Source: Ferdinandcohnia sp047238305 (lineage in GTDB: Bacteria > Bacillota > Bacilli > Bacillales > Bacillaceae_L). Taken from it: a DNA stretch of 64,000 nt. How positions within the stretch are numbered: the first letter of the stretch is position 1; each line of letters begins with the position of its first letter. Location: assembly GCF_047238305.1 (NCBI RefSeq), contig NZ_JBDFMO010000001.1, forward strand, positions 4,278,001-4,342,000. The letters are read 5' to 3'. Made by a program: the position numbers and the translations under genes. Below the pieces are notes generated by a model. It was not told where the DNA came from. It was given only the letters and a program-made list of their open reading frames with translations, and did not search any database. Shown here piece after piece: positions 1 through 8,000 of this stretch.

Positions 1-535
1 TAAACAAATTTTCTGGAGTCGAATGCTCCCTGAATCCCTCGTAAGCCTCAAGGATTACCTGATTTCTTTTTCGAACAATTGGGTCTTCCTTCGCCTGGTT
101 AAAGCGTTCCTTTTGTTCTTGTAATGGCACCAGTGAACTCAGAATATAGGAATAGGATTCATTATGAACGGCTTCCTGCTGTGATATCACCGCGAAAATG
201 GCTTTAAAGCTAGAATCTGTTACATAGTCCATGACCTGGTTCATTGTAGGTGTTTGCAAACTGTCTAAAGATGCGAGCTGAGTGTTAATTCGTAAAAATA
301 CATCCTTTTCAGTTGATGTTAATTGGTCCCATTGCTTAATGTCATCCTGCATATTAATTTCTTGCGCTTTCCAAAAATTCGAAAGCAAGGTTTGATATAA
401 AGTATACATTTGGGGATAGGCAATATCGTTCCAATTCAATAAACCCGAGGTTTCTCCGTTAATGATTCCTGTTGATTTATTAGGAAAATCCGGATTAAAT
501 AATTTAATTTTTGTTAACGGCTGATTGATTGTCAT
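1..535 (-). CDS. nrdB: Class I ribonucleotide reductase small subunit, C-terminal part outside window
   Basis: This is the N-terminal 178 residues of the beta subunit, which makes the tyrosyl/metal cofactor used by NrdA to reduce ribonucleotides. The translation contains NFWKAQEINMQDD, matching the N-terminal metal-ligand region, and QEAVHNESYSYIL. In the latter, the E-x-x-H metal pair is followed four residues later by the Tyr that aligns with the radical Tyr122 of E. coli NrdB. It starts at ATG 535, only 15 bp after the nrdA stop, so the two genes form one unit under the upstream cobalamin riboswitch. The C-terminus lies beyond the left edge. Family assignment is firm; whether the cofactor is Fe2 or Mn2 cannot be read here. 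Confidence 0.93.
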   Translation of the reverse strand, partial: MTINQPLTKIKLFNPDFPNKSTGIINGETSGLLNWNDIAYPQMYTLYQTLLSNFWKAQEINMQDDIKQWDQLTSTEKDVFLRINTQLASLDSLQTPTMNQVMDYVTDSSFKAIFAVISQQEAVHNESYSYILSSLVPLQEQKERFNQAKEDPIVRKRNQVILEAYEGFREHSTPENLF

Positions 536-550
536 TCGTTCTTTTCCCCC

Positions 551-2839
551 TTAACTATGGCATAGTTCACATTCTTCAATTTCTGCTTGTGAGGTACTTC
601 TTACATAATATGTCGTTTTTAACCCTTGTCTCCAAGCCTCTACATGGAGTTGTAAGAGATCCTTTGCTTTAATATCATGTCTAACATATAGATTAAAGCT
701 GATGCCTTGGTCAATATGTCGCTGACGTGCTGCATTTTGTCTGATGCTCCAAATTTGATCCACTTCATGACGTGCTTTTCGATAATATTCATAGGTTCTA
801 TGGTTAATATCTGGTGCAGTGACTTTAAACTTGAAATTCTTTTTCTCCTCTGCATACTCAACTGCGTAGATTGGATCAATCCCATCAGTAGAGCCGCCAA
901 TTTTAGCTGTTGATGAATTAGGAGCAACCGCCATCAGCCAACCATTTCTCAATCCATTCTGAGAAACATTTTCTTTAAGTTTATTCCATCGTTGAGATGT
1001 GTACTTTCTGCGTTTAAAATAGGCTCCCGTTTCCCACTCGGATCCTTTAAATTTCGGGTAAGCTCCTTTTTCCTTGGCAAGCTCCATCGAGGATTGTATT
1101 GCGTAATAGGCAATGTCCTCATACAATATATCAACCAATTGCACAGCCTCTTCTGATTCCCAGTAAATCCCCTTTTGTGCTAAAAGATGATGCCAGCCAA
1201 ATGTTCCTAATCCCACCGCGCGAAACTTTTTATTAGTGATATCTGCTTGTTTAACAGAAATGGTATTTAAATCTACAACATTATCGAGCATTCTCACTTG
1301 GATGCGGATTAATCGTTCAAGTACATTTTCCTGAACTGCCCTTGGTAGATTAACAGATGATAAATTACAAACCACAAAATCACCCGGTTTTCGGATGATC
1401 ACAATATTTCCTTCATCATCCACATACTCCTTTGTAATCGCGGTTGCTGACATATTTTGAGCAATTTCCGTACATAAATTACTGCAGAAAATCGCTGTTC
1501 GCCCTTTTCCTAGCAGATGTTTGTTCGGATTTTGACGATTGACTGCATCACGATAGAACATATATGGTGTTCCTGTTTCTAACTGCGCAATCATGATACG
1601 AGCCATGACATCCATCGCTCGATACGATTTACGTGGTAGTATGGGATGATTGACGGCTTCCATATATTTTAATGTGAAGTATTTTTCATCCTCTTCATCA
1701 TAAAAATCTTCAAGTCCTAATAGATTTCCATTCTCATCCTTCCAGCCCATGATTTGCTTTACTTCATGTGGACAAAAGGTATGCCATTCCCCAATGCTTC
1801 TTCCATTTTCATCTACTTCTTGTAGCTTTTTCATAAATAGATCTGGGACGGAGACTCCCGTAAAAATATCATGGGCCTTACGGCGCTCATCCCCATTATT
1901 CGTTTTTAAATCTAGGAAGCCATTCATAATGTCCTTATGGAATAAATCAAGATAGATTGCAATTGCTCCTTGGCGTTGTCCTAATTGGTCAACACTTACT
2001 GCTGTATCATTTATTAGACGAATCCATGGTACAACCCCAGATGAATTCCCTTTAAACTTTTTAATATCGGAGCCGAGTGCACGAACCTTTCCATAATAGA
2101 CACCTATTCCGCCTCCATCTTTTGATAATCTAGCAATGTCCCAGTTATTTAAATAAATGCCATCAAGTGAGTCCTCAACTGTATCAATAAAACAAGAGGA
2201 TAACTGACCAAAACTCTTGCCAGCATTAGATAAAGTTGGGGTTGCAACGGTCATATACAGATTACTTAATGCCCAATAGGCTTCCTTGACATACTCAATC
2301 CGCACATCCCTTTTTTCATGCTGCATTAATGTCATAGCAATGATCATGAAGCGCTCCTGTGGAAGTTCGTAAATATTCCGTTCATAGTCCCTGGCAAGGT
2401 ATCGGTCTGCCAATAAAAATAACCCGATGTATGTAAATAAATGATCTTTAGTAGGATCGATTATCTTTTCTAGTTCAAAAATCTCATCTTTGGAATAGGA
2501 GTTTACTATTTCACGAGAATAGATCCCTTTGTTCGTTAGCTCTTCAATTAACTTATGAAAGCTCCCGTATTTTAGGGCGCTTTTGTAATTCCGACTCGTT
2601 GCAGCTTTTTCATAGAGCTCATTTAAATACAGATGGGCCGCTAAATAAGTCCAATTTGGCTGGTCCATGGCAATTCTGTTTAGAGAATAAAAAAGTGCAT
2701 GTTGGTTTGCTTCAAATGTTGAGAAATTCATCCCTTGCAGATTATTTTTTAGTTCGGTTGTATCAAGCTGATATGCCTTTTTAGCATAATCAAGCGAGTG
2801 CAGAACTGAATCTAATTCTCCTTGCGTTGTGATATTCAA
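551..2839 (-). CDS. nrdA: Class I ribonucleotide reductase large (alpha) subunit
   Basis: This is the catalytic subunit, 762 aa, reducing NDPs to dNDPs. Seen in the sequence: SSCFIDTVEDSLDGI (first redox Cys), FCSNLCTEI (Asn-Cys-Glu active site with the thiyl Cys), VVCNLSSVNL (second redox Cys) and a C-terminal CELCHS thiol pair that would be re-reduced by a redoxin. The start is TTG at 2839, supported by a GGGAG ribosome site about 7 nt upstream; no ATG fits better. The length is NrdA-like rather than NrdE-like (about 700 aa). The N-terminal 90 residues resemble the second half of an ATP cone, but the KRDG-type hairpin that binds nucleotide is absent, so dATP activity control may be lost (inference). 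It is co-transcribed with nrdB and preceded by a terminator and B12 riboswitch. Confidence 0.95.
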   Translation of the reverse strand: MNITTQGELDSVLHSLDYAKKAYQLDTTELKNNLQGMNFSTFEANQHALFYSLNRIAMDQPNWTYLAAHLYLNELYEKAATSRNYKSALKYGSFHKLIEELTNKGIYSREIVNSYSKDEIFELEKIIDPTKDHLFTYIGLFLLADRYLARDYERNIYELPQERFMIIAMTLMQHEKRDVRIEYVKEAYWALSNLYMTVATPTLSNAGKSFGQLSSCFIDTVEDSLDGIYLNNWDIARLSKDGGGIGVYYGKVRALGSDIKKFKGNSSGVVPWIRLINDTAVSVDQLGQRQGAIAIYLDLFHKDIMNGFLDLKTNNGDERRKAHDIFTGVSVPDLFMKKLQEVDENGRSIGEWHTFCPHEVKQIMGWKDENGNLLGLEDFYDEEDEKYFTLKYMEAVNHPILPRKSYRAMDVMARIMIAQLETGTPYMFYRDAVNRQNPNKHLLGKGRTAIFCSNLCTEIAQNMSATAITKEYVDDEGNIVIIRKPGDFVVCNLSSVNLPRAVQENVLERLIRIQVRMLDNVVDLNTISVKQADITNKKFRAVGLGTFGWHHLLAQKGIYWESEEAVQLVDILYEDIAYYAIQSSMELAKEKGAYPKFKGSEWETGAYFKRRKYTSQRWNKLKENVSQNGLRNGWLMAVAPNSSTAKIGGSTDGIDPIYAVEYAEEKKNFKFKVTAPDINHRTYEYYRKARHEVDQIWSIRQNAARQRHIDQGISFNLYVRHDIKAKDLLQLHVEAWRQGLKTTYYVRSTSQAEIEECELCHS

Positions 2840-2875
2840 TTTATTTCTCTCCCTTATCTATTTTTTCGTTAAACA

Positions 2876-2906
2876 GAAAAAATCCGCTCAAACGAATTGA
2901 GCGGAT
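2876..2906 (-). terminator. Intrinsic terminator in the nrdA leader (riboswitch expression platform)
   Basis: Read on the minus strand, a 10-bp perfect stem (ATCCGCTCAA / TTGAGCGGAT) with a 5-nt loop is followed directly by TTTTTTC. It lies between the cobalamin aptamer and the nrdA start, where premature termination would shut off nrdAB. Its upstream arm overlaps by 3 nt a 9-nt segment that can pair elsewhere (2904-2912 with 2956-2964), which would give an antiterminator. Confidence 0.85.
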
Positions 2907-2964
2907 GAAACGATAACATCAAGAGAGCATAAAAATAGAGCCCACCTGTCGCCACCGTTTCATC
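2904..2964 (-). promoter_or_regulatory. Candidate antiterminator pairing in the nrdA leader
   Basis: On the minus strand, GATGAAACG at 2964-2956 is perfectly complementary to CGTTTCATC at 2912-2904. The latter overlaps the first arm of the terminator stem. A competing hairpin closer to the aptamer also exists: ACCTGTC next to the B12 box can pair with GACAGGT near 2944-2950. Together these give two mutually exclusive folds, as expected for a B12-controlled terminator. The pairing is seen in the sequence; the switching role is inferred. Confidence 0.5.
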
Positions 2965-2997
2965 TTCCCAATCCCCGAAGAAGGTGAAACATCTTAA

Positions 2998-3150
2998 GAA
3001 AAGACAGGTCTCCTGACTTATGCGTCACTCTACTTTGAACCCTTCCCATATAAGTCATACAGTGGTCTGTTCATTTCGTCAGCAATTACAGTTGCGGGGG
3101 CAGTTCTGGATTTTCACCAGATTCCCTTTTAAGCCTACACGGCATCTTTT
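2998..3150 (-). promoter_or_regulatory. Cobalamin (B12) riboswitch aptamer upstream of nrdAB
   Basis: On the minus strand the conserved blocks appear in order: AAAAGGGAATCTGGTG, then AAATCC, then CCCCCGCAACTGTA, and finally the B12 box AAGTCAGGAGACCTGTC at 3003-3019. These are hallmarks of the adenosylcobalamin riboswitch family (Rfam Cobalamin type). It sits upstream of a terminator and nrdA. Established logic in other bacteria is that B12 switches off a B12-independent class I reductase when a B12-dependent class II enzyme (NrdJ) can work. No nrdJ is in this window. Confidence 0.93.
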
Positions 3151-3162
3151 TCTCAAGGCAAA

Positions 3163-3178
3163 ACACAATATGTAGTTA
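3163..3178. promoter_or_regulatory. Probable NrdR box 1
   Basis: ACACAATATGTAGTTA matches 13 of 16 positions of the NrdR consensus ACACWATATATWGTGT. It lies just upstream of the riboswitch start, where the nrdAB promoter should be. A second weaker box begins exactly 31 bp away. NrdR sites in nrd promoters are normally paired in this way. Confidence 0.6.
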
Positions 3179-3193
3179 TTTAAATTAAAAGTC

Positions 3194-3209
3194 TATCAAT
3201 ATATGCTAT
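3194..3209. promoter_or_regulatory. Probable NrdR box 2
   Basis: TATCAATATATGCTAT shares the core CAATATAT with the NrdR consensus, 10 of 16 positions overall. It is placed 31 bp (three helical turns) from box 1, so both could be bound on the same DNA face. Weak on its own; support comes from the spacing and from the ribonucleotide reductase downstream. Confidence 0.45.
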
Positions 3210-3262
3210 TAAATTTATGATAAGTGAATACTGCACTTTTAGCAAGACAAATTTTGACAAAA

Positions 3263-3772
3263 TTATTTCTCGAGAAATAATACCATATGCTCTTCGCCAC
3301 GATATTGTCCGTTGTATTTCATTGCTTTTTTATCAACAGCAAATGTTTGAAATCCTAACTTTTCATATAATTGCTTTGCAGGTGTATTTTCAGCATCCAC
3401 CGTTAAATAAAGTAGCTCAATTTCAGGAATACTTTCGGCCACTTTGATCGCTTCAGTTAGTAAAGATTTTGCAATTCCCTTTCCTCTGTTTCCATCATCA
3501 ACATACATTGCTACAATATTAGCCCTATGCCTGATTTTTCGACGTGTTTCCCTTACTACCGTTACCATACCAACTAATTGTGCTTCTTCAAATGCACCAT
3601 ATGTCAAAATATCTTCAGATTGAAAGCTTTTCTTGTATTCTTCGATCGGGTTTTCCTTACTTATTGCTTCATCATACGTGACTAAAAACGCATCAGGATC
3701 AGTTGTTAATGCTTTTAGCCGTAGCTTCCAATAGCCCTCAGCATCCTCTGGTATAAGCTTTCTAATATTCAT
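3263..3772 (-). CDS. GNAT family N-acetyltransferase
   Basis: This 169-aa single-domain acetyltransferase carries the acetyl-CoA pyrophosphate-binding motif A, NRGKGIAKSLL (about residues 94-104). The following strand-helix segment has the common GNAT pattern AENTPAKQLYEKLGF. The start ATG at 3772 has an excellent TTAGGAGGG ribosome site. The acceptor substrate cannot be read; such enzymes modify small amines, antibiotics or protein N-termini. A palindrome GAACATTTGTTC (LexA-type) sits directly upstream of the ribosome site. It is transcribed divergently from the VOC gene at 3925. Confidence 0.85.
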   Translation of the reverse strand: MNIRKLIPEDAEGYWKLRLKALTTDPDAFLVTYDEAISKENPIEEYKKSFQSEDILTYGAFEEAQLVGMVTVVRETRRKIRHRANIVAMYVDDGNRGKGIAKSLLTEAIKVAESIPEIELLYLTVDAENTPAKQLYEKLGFQTFAVDKKAMKYNGQYRGEEHMVLFLEK

Positions 3773-3786
3773 ATTATCCCTCCTAA

Positions 3787-3798
3787 GAACATTTGTTC
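3787..3798. promoter_or_regulatory. Possible LexA/DinR box in GNAT gene leader
   Basis: GAACATTTGTTC fits GAAC-N4-GTTC, the core of the Bacillus SOS box. It lies 15-26 nt upstream of the GNAT start, overlapping the leader rather than a visible promoter, so an RNA hairpin is an alternative reading. Confidence 0.3.
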
Positions 3799-3924
3799 TT
3801 GTGTTTTTTATTTTCCTTAATTATAATGGTACTTAAGGGAAAAATATACAAAAATGTATGACTTCTTTAGGAAATAGAAAACATAGTGTAGCGCATAAGA
3901 AATTTTAAAAGGAGTGTTTTGTGA

Positions 3925-4335
3925 ATGAAAGGACAAGCAACACCGTATTTAATGTTTAACGGAAATGCCAAGGAAGCTTTGGACTATTACCAGGAAATAT
4001 TTGAAGGGGAAATTTTGGATGTTCAAACATATGCTAAGGCGGGTTATGAGAACCAAGAGTGGGCGAATGATAGACTCATCCATGGTAAATTTAAAAAGAA
4101 TGACTTCTTATTAATGGTATCTGATGATTCTCCAGACCAAACAGTTACTATCGGAAACAACATCTCGCTTGTAATCGAATTCGAAAGTGAAGAAGAGATT
4201 ACGAAAACGTTTAATGATTTAAAGGAAAAAGGAACAGTATTCATGGAATTACAGGATACCTTCTGGGGTGCCAAATATGCTAAAGTAAAAGACCCATTCG
4301 GGATTATTTGGGATTTAAACTTTGAAAAACAGTAA
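3925..4335 (+). CDS. VOC (glyoxalase/PhnB-like) family protein
   Basis: This 136-aa protein has the two beta-alpha-beta-beta-beta halves of the vicinal oxygen chelate fold. It begins with QATPYLMFNGNAKEALDYY and ends with AKVKDPFGIIWDLNFE, both typical of PhnB-like (3-demethylubiquinone methyltransferase-like) VOC proteins. These usually lack a known reaction; the fold serves glyoxalases, dioxygenases and resistance proteins. The ATG at 3925 follows AAAGGAGTG. The gene is monocistronic and closed by a strong terminator. Confidence 0.82.
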   Translation: MKGQATPYLMFNGNAKEALDYYQEIFEGEILDVQTYAKAGYENQEWANDRLIHGKFKKNDFLLMVSDDSPDQTVTIGNNISLVIEFESEEEITKTFNDLKEKGTVFMELQDTFWGAKYAKVKDPFGIIWDLNFEKQ

Positions 4336-4343
4336 ATGTGAAT

Positions 4344-4371
4344 ATCCCCCCAAACTTCTGGGGGGGATTTT
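4344..4371 (+). terminator. Intrinsic terminator after the VOC gene
   Basis: A C6/G7 stem with loop AAACTTCT is followed by ATTTT on the plus strand. It also separates the convergent GNAT gene at 4375. Confidence 0.8.
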
Positions 4372-4374
4372 AGA

Positions 4375-4914
4375 TTATTGTTTCCATTCGTGTTTTAACA
4401 GACCATAAAAATACATATCAAAACGCTTGCCGTCTCGCTCTAGGAATTCCCTAGAAGTTCCTTCCCTGACAAAGCCAAGTTTTTCATATAAAGCGATGGC
4501 TCTTTCATTGTACTGAAATACGGTTAATTGAATTCTGTGCAGATTTAATTCCTGAAACGAAAATTCTAACACAAGCTGCATCGCTTCGTGTCCTAACCCT
4601 CGATTCCGGTTACCATCTCCACCAATTGCAATGGCGAGCCATGCATTTCGATGTGGCCAAATAATACTATCAATATCGACAAAGCCCACTAATTTATCAG
4701 TAGCTAGCTCTTTAATTCCAAACACGAATGCTTTTTCATTTTTCTGCTCGACCCATTCCTTGAAATCAGAAGGATGTTTTGGGAAGGATGGTAACGTATC
4801 TAGATTTCTAAGAAACTCCTGATCTTCATACCAACTGACAATTGTAGGAACATTCTCTTCCTTAAATCTTACAAGTTCAACCTTTTTTCCTTTTAGTAGA
4901 TTATATGTAATCAT
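4375..4914 (-). CDS. RimJ/RimL-type GNAT N-acetyltransferase
   Basis: This 179-aa protein opens with the typical GNAT_3 layout (LKGKKVELVRFKEENVP). It carries GNRNRGLGHEAMQLVL as the acetyl-CoA loop (about residues 101-116) and NERAIALYEKLGFVREG near the C-terminus, the usual RimJ/RimL signature. The likely reaction is acetylation of an alpha-amine of a protein or small molecule; the target is unknown. It is not closely similar to the other GNAT protein at 3263. It is a single gene, convergent with the VOC gene. Confidence 0.85.
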   Translation of the reverse strand: MITYNLLKGKKVELVRFKEENVPTIVSWYEDQEFLRNLDTLPSFPKHPSDFKEWVEQKNEKAFVFGIKELATDKLVGFVDIDSIIWPHRNAWLAIAIGGDGNRNRGLGHEAMQLVLEFSFQELNLHRIQLTVFQYNERAIALYEKLGFVREGTSREFLERDGKRFDMYFYGLLKHEWKQ

Positions 4915-5020
4915 TTGAATTACCCCTTCATTATTAACTAATTTAGTAATTCAACATTTCGTATCGATTTCCTTTTTCAAACAAGCCATTTATAGATAAT
5001 CTCGTTTAATTTCTCCATTA

Positions 5021-5051
5021 TAAAAGCCATAGAAACAAGTTCTATGGCCTT
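5021..5051 (-). terminator. Terminator downstream of the nuclease/nucleotidase gene
   Basis: On the minus strand, GCCATAGAA and TTCTATGGC form a hairpin followed by TTTTAT, just past the stop of the 1651-aa gene. Confidence 0.75.
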
Positions 5052-5063
5052 CATCATTATATT

Positions 5064-8000
5064 TTATTTCAACTTTTGAAATCCTTTACCTTTGGATTTC
5101 ATTGCAAAATCATAAGCATCTAAAGCACCCTTACGATTGTTCTTTTGCACTTTAATTTCAATTTCACCATCAGGCAATTCAGCTGCAGGAACTTGAAGTT
5201 CATTAGCGTTATTAGAAATTACGAATGTTGCATCCGCTTCTTTAAGCTCTGCAACAGCTTCAGAACTCACTGATACAAAAATTGTATTTTTCTTCTCAGG
5301 TACTTCAACTCTAACAGTTGCTCCATCTGTTAAATCACCGAAATCATTTGCTGTTACAACATATTTGTTCCCTCGCTCAACTTCTGGAGTAACAACAACA
5401 ATTTGAGGTTCTTCCGGTTCTTCACCCGGTGTTGTAAGAATATTAACAATTCTGCCATCAATTTCAGTTGGAATTCCATCACTACCAAGGCTTATTAAAT
5501 GGTCACGGAAATTTTCCCAATCAGAAAGTCCAAGATCTGTTACACGGCCTTCCTCATACGCTTTTGCAAATACATCATAGCCATCGCCGCCTTTTGCTGT
5601 GAATGCATTTGTTGCAATGGTGTACGTTGTATCATCATGAACCGCAACCAGTTTATTATTGGAATCCTTGATGTAAACTTCAACTACACGTTCCCCAGCT
5701 GGTTTGGACGAATCAAATTCAACCTTACCTCCTGCAACATGTAAGAAGCCGCCATTCTCTCCTGGATACTTGCTTAACGAAATTTCAACCGCTTCTTTAA
5801 GCTCAGCACCTGTTATCTCCATTGTTGCTAACGTATTTCCAAAAGGAAGAACAGTGATAACTTCACCAACAGTGATTGGGCCTGCATTTATAGCTGAACG
5901 GATACCACCACCGTTTTGTAACGCCATTACGACATTTTTACCGGTGAATTCTCTTGCTTTTGTAAGCATACCATCTGTAATCAAGTTACCAAGAATTGTT
6001 TCGTTCTTACGTACGCTTGGTTTTGAATTATCACCATTTGTACGAGGGTTTTCTAATTCAATTGGAGTTTCTACACCAATTTCTTCCTGAGCTACCTCAT
6101 CGACACGCGTTTTAAATGGTGCTAATATTTCGGCTGCTTCAGGATCATCCACTTGATTACCAATTGGCACTAAACCACCATCATGGGCTACTACTACACC
6201 ATTTTCATCAAATTCAACATTTAATACCCCTAGATTGCTGTTCGCATTTCCTGTTTGAACGATGACTGTTGGTGTATCGTCTTTTGCAACAACTACAGGT
6301 TCAGATAATGTTGTATGGCTGTGTCCACCAACAATTACGTCAATGCCTTCTACTTCTTCAGCAAGTGTTAAGTCGTTGTCTACCGCTGCATTATCGTCAT
6401 ATCCGATGTGGGTTAATGCAATAATCTTGTTAACACCTTCTGCTTCCAAAGCTGTTACAGCCTTTTCAGCTTCCTCTAGATAGTTTTCAAATTCAATAGA
6501 ACCTGGACTTGAGATATCGGCTGTTTCCTCCGTTGTTAAACCAAAGATACCCACTTTTTCACCGTTTATCTCTTTGATAATTCCATTGTAAATTTGGCCA
6601 TTTTTAAATTCTGCTGCGATAGAATCATTGAAAATTCCAGCGAATGTAGCATCCTTCGAGAAGTCAACATTTGCACTAACAAATGGGAATGTGGCACCTT
6701 GGATAAATTCGACTAATTTTTGATGACCTTCAGCTGAAGATCCTAAATCAAATTCATGGTTACCAAAGGTCATCGCATCAAAGCCCATCAAGTTCATCAT
6801 GGCTAAGTCTGCTGCACCTTGGAACTCATTGAAATACAAGGTACCTGTAAATGCATCCCCTGCATGTAGAAGAAGTGCATTTGGGTCTTTTGCTCTTTCT
6901 TCTTTCACTGCAGTCACTGTTTTAGGCATATTATCTAGGGCTGCATGTGTATCATTTGTATGCATTACGGTTAGGTCGAAATTGTCTTTTAAATCTACTT
7001 GTACCATTACCGGGTCATGATCACTTGCACGTCCGGCCATATCTGTAAAGTCTGCATTGATGTGTAAAATATCAATCTTTGTTCTTGGCACTAGGTTATT
7101 AGATACCACAATATGGTCTAAAACTTGTGAATTACCTTGGAACAAGTATGTGTAACGATCACTTTGTTCAACATGGTTTATCATGTTGGTCATCAATTCG
7201 CCTTCAAATATTTTCATAGAATCAGAGAATTGATAATCATTGTAGTCGCCAACAGATACGATATTTGCATCTGGGTTAACAGCTTTAATTTCTTCTACAA
7301 AGTCATACACGATATTTGCGATTTGTTTACGTTGTACCTCACTACCATATACAGGTGGTTGTGTTGAACCAAACAAAGGAGTATCTCCTGATTTGGAGTT
7401 CCAGTGGTTTGCAATCACAACTACATCTTCACCTTTGAAGGTAAATTGAGCAGCTAAAGGTTTACGACTGTTATCAAATGCAGGATTTGTGGGATCAATA
7501 CGTCCAGGGTTATGAGTTAATTTACCATTTTCATAACCGACTGCAGTTGTAGCATCACCGGCCGTTATCCCTTCTGGTAAAGAAACACGTTCTGGATTAT
7601 ATAAAAATCCAACACGGATATTGGCATTTGGTGCTCCACCATCTTCATTATTAATAGGGTCAATGTTTAAATATTCATATGAAGGACCGCCTGCATCAAC
7701 AATTGCTTGAATTAAACGTTCATAGCTTTCATTTGCAGCTGAATCACCTGCATCTTGACCGTTGTTATCTTGAACTTCAGTTACCCCGATAATATCAGGA
7801 CTTTCCATATCTTGAACAAATGCTCTTGCTAGTTTCTGTGCTTTATCGTTTGATGTTTCTTTTGTATTATTCGAGAAATTTTCTAGATTATAAGACGCAA
7901 TTGTTAACTTATCATCTTCTTTAACAATCGTTGTTGTCTCAGGTTCTGTATTGCCTTCAACATGTTTTGATTGCATGTCTGCTAAATCAACATAGATCTT

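Noticed and set aside
5499..7367. Several open frames on the plus strand inside the nuclease/nucleotidase gene (for example 5704-6090)
   Set aside because: They are antisense to a clearly coding, domain-rich gene, lack ribosome sites and give no recognisable protein pattern.
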